Source: Bilophila wadsworthia ATCC 49260
GTDB taxonomy: Bacteria > Desulfobacterota > Desulfovibrionia > Desulfovibrionales > Desulfovibrionaceae
DNA: 6,580 nucleotides
Reading direction: 5' to 3'
Assembly (NCBI RefSeq): GCF_000701705.1
Contig: NZ_JNJP01000136.1
Span: forward strand, 1-6,580
Below are positions 1 through 5,036 of this stretch, piece by piece. Position numbers and translations under genes: made by a program. The first letter of the stretch is position 1. Each line of letters begins with the position of its first letter. The notes under the pieces are model-generated. The model did not search any database and was not told the DNA's origin. It worked only from the letters and a program-made list of their open reading frames with translations.

Positions 1-873
1 AAGCGTCGGATCAAGCGCGGCGGACCACGGGACATTGAGCTGGATCGGGCCTTCGGACTGCACGGAATCGTCAGCGCCGGTCAGCGTGATGGAAGGGATG
101 AGGAACGTGTACGAATACTCGCCGCGCTCAAGGGTGAATTCCAGTTTCACGCGGGAATCGTTGATGAAATACTCGGGAAGGTTCCCGTCAATATAGAACG
201 CCGAAAGCGTCCCGGTAAGCGTGCTGCGGCCCCAGCTCACGGCCTTCGCCGAACGGTCGAAAATCGCGTACTGCGGCTCAATCCCGTTGGCGAGGGTCAG
301 ATCAATGCCGGTCACGACGGCGATCGCCTGATTGTCGATCTTGAGCGAGCCCTTGAAGCTGTCGAACGGATCGGTTTCGCCCACCGGGGTGGGGGACGCC
401 GCGAGCGGCGTGGTGCCCCGCTCGCCGGAAAGCCCGACAATAGAGAGCGTGCCGGAAAGCATTTCATTGGGCTTTACCGAAAGCGAGAACTGATTGACGA
501 AACAGCCGGTATACGTGGCGTACTGATTGATATTGGTAAACGCCCGCTCAAGCGTGAAGGCATGGACCGCGACACCGGCTTTCAGGACGTTTTCCGTCCA
601 GTTTCCGGCAAGGGCCGCTTCAAGGAACGGGTCATATTCCTTTGCCCCGAACTCGAACGCGATATCCCCGGCGATCTTGTCCACGCCGGTACGGTGGAAG
701 GGAATCTGACGGTCAGAACGCAGGGCGTTCGACGTGAACGTGTCGCGGGTAAGCGTCAGCGAGCAGGAATTATGGTTGAGCTCGGTCATGGCGGGCGACG
801 CGGGCGTCGTTCCCGGCGTCGTCTCTTTGACATATCGGAGCCCGTGTTTTGCGCCTGATGCGATAGTGTACAT
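1..873 (-). CDS. Phage tail tube protein (partial, C-terminus outside window)
   Basis: This is the N-terminal 291 residues of a probable tail tube subunit, which would polymerise into the tube through which DNA passes. The frame is open from an ATG at 873 to the window edge. The start is supported by an AAGGAC Shine-Dalgarno site (881-886) eight bases upstream. The protein opens with MYTIASGAKHGLRYVKETTP, followed by a Pro/Thr-rich stretch (residues 19-28) and a segment RSDRQIPFHRTGVDKIAGDI near residues 52-71. Such an opening and the beta-rich, Gly/Thr-rich remainder are typical of siphovirus-type tube proteins (the family I recall as PF18906). There is no transmembrane segment or signal peptide. 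It lies 12 bases after the tail-terminator-like gene, as expected for the first tail gene. The family call is by recognition only; a general tail protein role is secure. Confidence 0.8.
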   Translation of the reverse strand, partial: MYTIASGAKHGLRYVKETTPGTTPASPAMTELNHNSCSLTLTRDTFTSNALRSDRQIPFHRTGVDKIAGDIAFEFGAKEYDPFLEAALAGNWTENVLKAGVAVHAFTLERAFTNINQYATYTGCFVNQFSLSVKPNEMLSGTLSIVGLSGERGTTPLAASPTPVGETDPFDSFKGSLKIDNQAIAVVTGIDLTLANGIEPQYAIFDRSAKAVSWGRSTLTGTLSAFYIDGNLPEYFINDSRVKLEFTLERGEYSYTFLIPSITLTGADDSVQSEGPIQLNVPWSAALDPTL

Positions 874-885
874 ACTGAACGTCCT

Positions 886-1281
886 TTAGGCTTGGAAGGT
901 GTAAAAGCCCACGTTGACCACGACCCCGGTGCGCTTGCCGTCACAGGCGGGTCCGGACTTGCGGGGTGTGGTGATGGTGATGGTCCCGTCGTCGAAGTGA
1001 ATATCCTCCCCGCGCGGGAATTTCCGGGCGACCTGATCGGCGAGGGTCGCGACAAGCGCGTCTTCCCCGGCTTTAGCCATCACTTTAATCTCGATCCGTC
1101 CGTCGATCTTGGTGAGGCCGCTCATACCGAGCGTGGCCTGCTTCTGGTTCTCGAAGACTACCTGCGCCCGAAGGTGCGAGGCGTGCGGCGGGACAAAGGG
1201 CTCGCCTTCCCATCCGAGAGGAAGGGCAAGGGCGCGGGCGGCGAGCTGGACCTTGTCTTTCAGGGTGTCATAGAGATTCAT
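886..1281 (-). CDS. Tail terminator-like protein, DUF4128 family
   Basis: A 131-residue protein resembling the DUF4128 (PF13554) phage family, thought to act as a tail terminator or tail-to-head completion protein. Visible family-like features are the opening MNLYDTLKDKV, WEGEPFVPP (residues 24-32), a central strand QATLGMSGL (48-56), KFPRG (87-91) and a beta-rich C-terminus ending GFYTFQA. The ATG at 1281 is preceded by GGAG with a 7-base spacer, which rules out the longer upstream reading of the same frame (to 1458) that overlaps the previous gene. It overlaps the end of the gp37-like gene by 14 bases, implying translational coupling, and precedes the tail tube gene. In myophage Mu this slot leads into the sheath and tube genes, so this gene is one reason to infer a siphovirus-type tail. 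Function is inferred from family and position. Confidence 0.75.
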   Translation of the reverse strand: MNLYDTLKDKVQLAARALALPLGWEGEPFVPPHASHLRAQVVFENQKQATLGMSGLTKIDGRIEIKVMAKAGEDALVATLADQVARKFPRGEDIHFDDGTITITTPRKSGPACDGKRTGVVVNVGFYTFQA

Positions 1282-1735
1282 GGTTTTTCTCCGCTGGCGG
1301 GGTGAGCGTGAAGGCTTGCCCCCAGAGCACCGCCCACGCCCACGCACCTCTTCTTTCCAGTTCTTCATCGTCCAGAGGGGCAATGGATCGTATCTGGGCA
1401 AAAGACGTATCAGTGAGCCCGAACATCTGCCCGTGGATCGCGTGGACAACCTCGTCAACCACGGCGAGCCCGTCCATCTCCCGCTCTTCCTGTCCGGTAC
1501 CGCCGTAAATCACGACGATGGCGGCAAACTGTCCGTATACGTCAAGGTCAAACGAATCCGTTGATGCGGTGTTTTGTGCCGACAGGATGGTCACGAGGAC
1601 CGTCGCCGGACCGAGAGACTCGCGCAAAACTTCGGCTGCGTCCGCCCCGCCGGATATGGCCTCGACGGTGACGTCCGGGAGAAGCAAGCTCAACTCCCGG
1701 ATCGCCGCATCGCGTATTTCCACAAGGCTCGGCAT
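1268..1735 (-). CDS. Mu gp37-like protein, DUF1834 family
   Basis: A 155-residue protein starting MPSLVEIRDAAIRELSLLLP and ending AFTLTPPAEKNHESL. Size, sequence character and position directly after a gp36-like gene match the Mu gp37-like (DUF1834) proteins, which lie between the head and tail modules of Mu-like phages; their exact role is not well defined. I choose the ATG at 1735, which overlaps the previous stop as TAATG and has AGGA seven bases upstream. A TTG two codons earlier (1741) is a weaker alternative. The centre (about residues 57-85) is a hydrophobic/beta pattern followed by acidic helices. No catalytic motif is seen. It is coupled to the following DUF4128 gene by a 14-base overlap. 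Confidence 0.75.
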   Translation of the reverse strand: MPSLVEIRDAAIRELSLLLPDVTVEAISGGADAAEVLRESLGPATVLVTILSAQNTASTDSFDLDVYGQFAAIVVIYGGTGQEEREMDGLAVVDEVVHAIHGQMFGLTDTSFAQIRSIAPLDDEELERRGAWAWAVLWGQAFTLTPPAEKNHESL

Positions 1736-2133
1736 TACCAATTCCTCGTCCCGGCGTTGATTTCGACGCCGTCCGCCGTTTCACCGGATGCGGAACCGGC
1801 GCAGGGAAGCGACACAATGCCCGACGCGACATCTTTGAGCCATGCCACGGTCGACTTGTACCGGGTGATAATCGGATCTTTTTCGGACACGTCGCCGCTT
1901 GTGAGCCGGTAGCGCACAATGTCCGCCGTCACCATCATGACCACGGGCGGCACGGGGTCGGCGAGCGGCACGGCGTAACGCGAGGCAAGATAACTGTCCA
2001 CTTCCGAACTTGCGTAGCCGATAGCCGTTTCCAGCGCCTCCCGGTCAATCGCGTTCCCCTTTTTCTTTGTGGAGAGCGTGATCACTTCACGCTCTCCGAA
2101 CAGGGAAACAAGGTCCTCAACGGTGGCGTACAT
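1735..2133 (-). CDS. Mu gp36-like protein, DUF1320 family
   Basis: A 132-residue protein beginning MYATVEDLVSLFGEREVITL. Residues 33-57 (ALETAIGYASSEVDSYLASR and following YAVPL) are the characteristic helix and turn of the DUF1320 (PF07030) / Mu gp36 family, followed by PVPPVV and the helical DIVRYRL segment. These proteins sit just after the major head gene in Mu-like phages and resemble head-tail connector or head-completion proteins in position and helical make-up; that role is inferred. The ATG at 2133 shares one base with the TAA of the head gene (TAATG). There is no clear Shine-Dalgarno site, so initiation probably depends on coupling to translation of the abundant head protein. The same frame stays open upstream to 2556 but this overlaps the head gene. 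Confidence 0.8.
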   Translation of the reverse strand: MYATVEDLVSLFGEREVITLSTKKKGNAIDREALETAIGYASSEVDSYLASRYAVPLADPVPPVVMMVTADIVRYRLTSGDVSEKDPIITRYKSTVAWLKDVASGIVSLPCAGSASGETADGVEINAGTRNW

Positions 2134-3077
2134 TACGCAAGCCACGGGCTGACGATAATGGTTGCCGCGTCGAACCAGATGTTGCTCGCGCCGTACTGAT
2201 CGCGTTCCGCAACAAGGATTTCGCGGGCATCGGCCTGCAACGTGGGCGGGACGACAAGCAGCGTCCCGGTCTTGCCGCCGAAGCCAAGCCCAAGGGGCCG
2301 TCCGCCGTCGGCCTTGAAGCCTTGCATGGTCTCGAGGGCGAGCTGGAAGTTGGCGGCGGTGAGATCGTCCGTGCAGCAAACGGCCTGTTGCCAGAAGCCA
2401 TACCCGCCGTTGCAGCGGTAGCGGATACCGAAGGGAAACTCGTCGTAGTCGAAGACCGTGTTGTTCGCCGTGGACGTGATCGCTTCGATCTCCGGCTTGG
2501 TGCGCTCCTGAAAGATGAAGGGCTTGAGGGGGCGGGACACGTCGAGCAGATACCACGCCGTCTTGTCGGTAACGACGCTTTCGACAGCCGCAGGCCGGAG
2601 AAGATTCGAGGTATTCACAACCGATCCCGTGCCGTCGACGTTCGGATAGACCGGGTGATCGGCTGCGAAGAACTTTTTGCCGTCGTAGCAGTCCTCGGTT
2701 CTCCCGGCGGCCAGAAGCCCGAAGACGATCTCGTCGGGATGGGTGGCCGCCGCGTAGCCCATCTCACGGAACAGCGGCGCGTAGACGTCAAGCGTGTCGT
2801 CTTCAAAAGCCGTGCGGGGAATCTTGACGGACGCCTCGTACTTCTTGTTCGTGACCGAATAGCCGAATTCCTTCATGCTTTTGTAGGCACGCTGTCCGGT
2901 CCATTCGGCGAGCTTCGGGAACTGCCCGAGCCAGCCGTAGGTAGTGGAGGCAGCCGTGGAGGCTACAAGGGTGGCGAGCATCGCCCACTGGGAAGGGGCC
3001 GCCGCCTTGGCTTTTTCAAAGACGTCGCTGTAGCCCACCCGAAGCGAGTTGAGCAGTGCATTAGTGGCAACGGGCAT
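2133..3077 (-). CDS. T: Major head (capsid) subunit, Mu gpT-like
   Basis: A 314-residue major capsid subunit of the Mu gpT family (PF10124); many copies form the icosahedral head. Recognisable features are the N-terminal TNALLNSLRVGYSDVFEKAK, the YGWLGQFPKLAEWTGQR segment (residues 47-63), YDGKKFFAADHP (131-142) and a C-terminus ending in FDAATIIVSPWLA. Length is close to that of Mu T (about 305 residues). The ATG at 3077 shares one base with the protease stop (TGATG) and has GGAG eight bases upstream inside the end of the protease/scaffold gene. This places shell protein synthesis straight after the protease and scaffold, the usual order. No gene equivalent to Mu 35 separates it from the gp36-like gene. 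The sequence looks intact. Confidence 0.93.
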   Translation of the reverse strand: MPVATNALLNSLRVGYSDVFEKAKAAAPSQWAMLATLVASTAASTTYGWLGQFPKLAEWTGQRAYKSMKEFGYSVTNKKYEASVKIPRTAFEDDTLDVYAPLFREMGYAAATHPDEIVFGLLAAGRTEDCYDGKKFFAADHPVYPNVDGTGSVVNTSNLLRPAAVESVVTDKTAWYLLDVSRPLKPFIFQERTKPEIEAITSTANNTVFDYDEFPFGIRYRCNGGYGFWQQAVCCTDDLTAANFQLALETMQGFKADGGRPLGLGFGGKTGTLLVVPPTLQADAREILVAERDQYGASNIWFDAATIIVSPWLA

Positions 3078-3634
3078 CAGTTCTTCTCCTTCGCCTTCGC
3101 GGCGATAAAGTCTTCTTCGGAAATACCGGCGACCTTCGCGGCGTACCGATCTTCATCCGTCAGAGCGGCGGTGCGCGGCGTACCATCGGGAGGCGTGCCG
3201 CCGGTCTGCGTACCTTTCAGGGCGGCAATGGGCGTGGTGGAAGACGCGATATAGCTTTTGACGGCGTCCGGGTGGGTCTTCGCGGTGGCCTTCGCCCACG
3301 CTTCACAGGACTTCGGCAAGCGTCCGTCGGCAACTGCGGCGTCGATCTCGGCGGTGAGCCCGGCGAGGACGCCGTTGTCTTCCAGTTCCTTGACCCTTGC
3401 GGACAGCGCCGCGTTTTTCTCCTGCACGGCGGTGAGCATGGCGGCGGGAACGTACTTGGTGGGGTCCGGATCGGCGGCCTTCAATGCCGCGATCTCGGTA
3501 TCCTTTTCGGACAGGGCCACGGCAAGCGCCTTGCCGTCCGGGAGCTTTTGAAGCTCCGTCAGCATGGCGTCTTCCGTCGCGTCGGCGGCAAGGCCGAGCA
3601 GTCTGCACAACTTGTCGGCAAGCTCTTTCTTCAT
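3077..3634 (-). CDS. Z: Scaffold protein from internal start, Mu Z-like
   Basis: In Mu, the scaffold Z is made from an internal start within the protease gene I, in the same frame. The same arrangement fits here: an ATG at 3634 (protease residue 171) begins MKKELADKLCRLLGL, exactly where the protease domain gives way to a helical charged region, and is preceded by AGAGGA with a 10-base spacer. The product would be 185 residues, rich in Ala, Glu and Lys, with a likely coiled coil (LSEKDTEIAALKA and VQEKNAALSARVKELEDN) and a low-complexity Gly/Thr/Pro linker before a C-terminal helical segment. It would form the internal scaffold for head assembly and be removed by the protease. The internal start is inferred from position, SD and the Mu precedent. 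Confidence 0.6.
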   Translation of the reverse strand: MKKELADKLCRLLGLAADATEDAMLTELQKLPDGKALAVALSEKDTEIAALKAADPDPTKYVPAAMLTAVQEKNAALSARVKELEDNGVLAGLTAEIDAAVADGRLPKSCEAWAKATAKTHPDAVKSYIASSTTPIAALKGTQTGGTPPDGTPRTAALTDEDRYAAKVAGISEEDFIAAKAKEKN

Positions 3635-4144
3635 AGGAAGATCGTCCTCTGCCCGCGCGGCGACGGCGGCCATGCCGTCAAGGGCGGGATAGTTTGTCAG
3701 GGCCGCGCTTTTCAGTTCAAGCACGGCCCCGGTTTCAGGATCAAAAGTGAAAACGGGCGAAATGTAACGATACTCGTCAGCTTGGATGAACGCGCGGGCG
3801 GCGTCCGTCCACTTGACCGTGGCATACAGACCGTCCGGTTCCATCTCCAAAGACTCGATCCAGCCCGCCGCCGGGGCGGGCTTGCCGTTTTCGGCGGCGT
3901 TCATGGTCTGGTGCTCGTAGTCCACCACAAGCGGCGTCTCGCGCGCCTGCCAACGGGCAACTACGGCGGCGGCAATAGTGGGGGTGATGGTCCACGCCTT
4001 GACTTTGACGCCCTTGAGCGTACCGGGCCTTCCGTCGCGGGCGGAAAATTCGCCCACCGGGAAAAGCTGGATGCGTCCGGGCGCGGGGCCGCCCGCATCG
4101 GTCAAAACGCGGGCGGCGATGGAGGAGGTGTATGCGGTGCTCAT
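3077..4144 (-). CDS. I: Head maturation protease / scaffold, Mu gpI-like
   Basis: A 355-residue protein of the Mu gpI family (PF10123). The N-terminal domain (about residues 1-165) is a prohead maturation protease, with the conserved-looking segments TLKGVKVKAW (42-51), LVVDYEHQT (72-80, H78 a likely catalytic residue), PAAGWIESLE (91-100), YRYISPVF (125-132) and KSAALTNYPAL (145-155). The remaining 185 residues are a helical, charged scaffold part, including a probable coiled-coil region near 195-260. In Mu the protease processes itself and the scaffold during head assembly. The ATG at 4144 is the first start after an in-frame stop (TGA at 4190-4192), and no ATG, GTG or TTG lies between. It has no Shine-Dalgarno site, and a promoter-like sequence ends only a few bases upstream. 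It is followed immediately by the major head gene. The catalytic assignment is from family knowledge. Confidence 0.9.
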   Translation of the reverse strand: MSTAYTSSIAARVLTDAGGPAPGRIQLFPVGEFSARDGRPGTLKGVKVKAWTITPTIAAAVVARWQARETPLVVDYEHQTMNAAENGKPAPAAGWIESLEMEPDGLYATVKWTDAARAFIQADEYRYISPVFTFDPETGAVLELKSAALTNYPALDGMAAVAARAEDDLPMKKELADKLCRLLGLAADATEDAMLTELQKLPDGKALAVALSEKDTEIAALKAADPDPTKYVPAAMLTAVQEKNAALSARVKELEDNGVLAGLTAEIDAAVADGRLPKSCEAWAKATAKTHPDAVKSYIASSTTPIAALKGTQTGGTPPDGTPRTAALTDEDRYAAKVAGISEEDFIAAKAKEKN

Positions 4145-4150
4145 GGCGTC

Positions 4151-4179
4151 AGAATAGCAGGGCTGTGGAACCGTGCCAG
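4151..4179 (-). promoter_or_regulatory. Putative sigma70-type promoter directly upstream of the protease gene
   Basis: Reading the minus strand, CTGGCA (4179-4174, 4 of 6 to TTGACA) is followed after 17 bases by TATTCT (4156-4151, 4 of 6 to TATAAT), with a TG one base before the -10 element (extended -10). The predicted transcription start falls at about 4144-4145, on or next to the protease ATG, so the message could be leaderless. The 6-base inverted repeat GCGTCA/TGACGC (4146-4151 and 4181-4186) flanks the promoter and could bind a regulator. Promoter activity is inferred. Confidence 0.35.
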
Positions 4180-4206
4180 TTGACGCATGTCAGCGGGTGG
4201 AAAGGC

Positions 4207-4238
4207 GGGGGAACGGGTACGGACGGGAAAAGCGGGGG
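4207..4238 (+). other. G-quadruplex motif on the template strand
   Basis: The plus strand has four G-runs: 4207-4211 (5 G), 4215-4217, 4225-4227 and 4234-4238 (5 G), with loops of 3, 7 and 6 bases, which meets the usual G3+N1-7 rule. It lies in the gap between the gpG-like and protease genes, on the template strand for the late genes, so the message would be C-rich here. Whether it folds or pauses polymerase in vivo is unknown. Confidence 0.5.
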
Positions 4239-4267
4239 AGGAAAAAGAAGCGACGCGCCGATAAAGG

Positions 4268-4286
4268 CCGTTAGACCCCCGTTAGA
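4268..4286. repeat. Tandem direct repeat CCGTTAGA, 11-base period
   Basis: CCGTTAGA occurs at 4268-4275 and 4279-4286, separated by three C residues. The 11-base repeat distance is about one helical turn, which would place both copies on the same face of the DNA. It lies in the gap between two late genes, beside the G-rich motif, and could be a protein-binding site; no family of regulator is indicated. Confidence 0.4.
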
Positions 4287-4299
4287 AAATGCGTAAAGC

Positions 4300-4340
4300 A
4301 AAAAGACGGGCCGTCATTCATCTTGAGATAAAAACGGCCC
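4300..4340 (-). terminator. Intrinsic terminator-like hairpin after the gpG-like gene
   Basis: Read on the minus strand, GGGCCGT (4340-4334) pairs perfectly with ACGGCCC (4314-4308) around a loop of 19 bases, and is followed by GTC and then TTTTT (4304-4300). A compact alternative hairpin, GACG-GCC-CGTC (4315-4305), stands directly before the same T-run. It begins 12 bases after the gpG-like stop, so it probably reduces transcription into the protease gene, consistent with a separate promoter at 4151-4179. The T-run is short, so termination may be partial. Confidence 0.5.
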
Positions 4341-4352
4341 TGAAAACGGCTT

Positions 4353-4916
4353 TTACGGCTTGAGGGCTTTTTGCAGGTTTCGGGTGATGGTGTCGAGCAT
4401 GTCCTGGATGTCCGTCGGGCCGACGCCCAGGAACGGGCGGGCGGGGATAACCGATCCCGGATGATTCACGGATCGCCGGAATCCGATCCCCGGGATCTTG
4501 AGCGCCTTGCCTTTTTTCGCCCGGATGATGCGCGGCCCCGTCTTGCCGCCAAATTGGTGAATGGCGGCATAGGGGACGTTCGTACCGACAAGCGCGTAGC
4601 CGGGGCCGATCTCGCGCACGGCATAACGCCCGCCTGTGTTCGCAATACTTCCCACGAGCAGACCGCTGTCCTGCAACATGTTGACAACGGAGCGGCCTTT
4701 GCCTTCCCGCTGTTTCTGCCTTGCCGCCGACAGCGGTTGCCACGGCGTGCCTGTAGAGGGATCAGCATTGTTCTGGAAGGCGCGGGCCGAAGCGTCGATC
4801 ATGATTTCCGACAGCGCACGCATGGTCGGCGTCGTGTCGGTCAGGGACGCGATGAGCCTCCCCAGAGCGACGCGCAACGCCTCGTCGGATATGCTGATTT
4901 TGATAAGTTCGCTCAT
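4353..4916 (-). CDS. G: Virion morphogenesis protein, Mu gpG-like
   Basis: A 187-residue protein of the phage virion morphogenesis family (PF05069), which includes Mu gpG (gp31) and P2 gpS. The family acts in head-tail completion. Key segments in the usual order are: an N-terminal helical region (residues 1-50), GTPWQPLS (56-63), LQDSGLLVGSI (81-91), YAAIHQFGG (116-124), IPARPFLG (157-164) and a C-terminal helix (168-185). The ATG at 4916 is chosen because homologous proteins begin just before such a helix. GGGGAG (4925-4920) lies only 3 bases from the ATG, a shorter spacer than usual. The same frame is open upstream to 4994, but this would run through the tRNA-like region. It follows the MuF gene as in Mu; a terminator-like hairpin follows its stop. 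Confidence 0.88.
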   Translation of the reverse strand: MSELIKISISDEALRVALGRLIASLTDTTPTMRALSEIMIDASARAFQNNADPSTGTPWQPLSAARQKQREGKGRSVVNMLQDSGLLVGSIANTGGRYAVREIGPGYALVGTNVPYAAIHQFGGKTGPRIIRAKKGKALKIPGIGFRRSVNHPGSVIPARPFLGVGPTDIQDMLDTITRNLQKALKP

Positions 4917-4944
4917 TGACTCCCCAGATGGAAGAAGGTATTTT
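4916..4944 (+). promoter_or_regulatory. Putative plus-strand promoter for the tRNA-like RNA
   Basis: TTGACT (4916-4921, 5 of 6 to the -35 consensus) and TATTTT (4939-4944, 4 of 6 to the -10 consensus) are 17 bases apart. The predicted start, about 4950-4952, falls just upstream of the first base of the tRNA-like fold (4954). It points away from the gpG-like gene and against the late genes, and its -35 overlaps the last base of the gpG-like start codon region. An alternative -10, TTATAA (4943-4948), has a poorer 21-base spacer. The spacing match is what makes it notable; activity is inferred. Confidence 0.4.
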
Positions 4945-4953
4945 ATAAGAAAT

Positions 4954-5036
4954 CCCGCAAGTGTCCCCCGAATTGGCAATGGGGCGGTGAGCATCGCTAG
5001 CGCTGATTATACAGGTTCAATTCCTGTCCTTGCGGG
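4954..5036 (+). ncRNA. tRNA-like RNA with abnormal central arm, antisense to the MuF gene end
   Basis: An 83-base stretch folds like most of a tRNA. The ends pair perfectly over 8 bp, CCCGCAAG (4954-4961) with CTTGCGGG (5029-5036). A textbook T-arm follows: ACAGG (5011-5015), loop TTCAATT (5016-5022), CCTGT (5023-5027). A D-arm is formed by 4966-4970 with 4980-4984 (one G-T pair), with loop AATTGGCAA containing the two conserved Gs. No proper 7-base anticodon loop can be drawn in 4985-5010; the best hairpin there, 4985-4988 with 4993-4996, has a 4-base loop. C5028 is left unpaired and no CCA end is encoded. It is therefore either a decayed tRNA gene or a tRNA mimic, not a normal decoding tRNA. 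Its last 20 bases are antisense to the final codons and stop of the MuF gene. A promoter-like and a terminator-like element bracket it. Confidence 0.45.

Noticed and set aside
4160..4178. TGGCAC on the minus strand as a sigma54 promoter
   Set aside because: The GG to GC distance is 12 bases instead of the strict 10, so the -12 element is out of place.
2322..4183. Two long plus-strand reading frames (2322-3254 and 3272-4183), each over 300 codons
   Set aside because: They lie opposite the capsid and protease genes, whose products match known families. Their products are Gly/Arg/Val-rich with no recognisable domain, as expected for frames opposite GC-rich genes.
4292..4326. A 16-codon minus-strand reading frame starting MNDGPSF in the terminator region
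   Set aside because: It has no ribosome binding site, no recognisable product and runs through the terminator hairpin.
4917..4994. Longer start for the gpG-like protein at 4994
   Set aside because: The extension would begin without a Shine-Dalgarno site, is unlike the family's N-terminus and crosses the structured RNA region; ATG 4916 with GGGGAG just upstream is better.
5006..5011. Perfect TATAAT on the minus strand as a promoter for the gpG-like gene
   Set aside because: No acceptable -35 hexamer is found 16-18 bases upstream, and the bases also form the foot of the T-arm of the tRNA-like fold.
4954..5036. Annotation as an ordinary functional tRNA gene
   Set aside because: No 5-bp/7-base anticodon arm can be formed, C5028 breaks the acceptor/T-stem stack and no CCA is encoded; kept as a tRNA-like RNA instead.
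4954..5036. The tRNA-like sequence as a phage attachment site
   Set aside because: Mu-like phages insert by transposition without tRNA att sites, the element lies in the middle of the late operon, and no integrase or second copy of the sequence is in the window.
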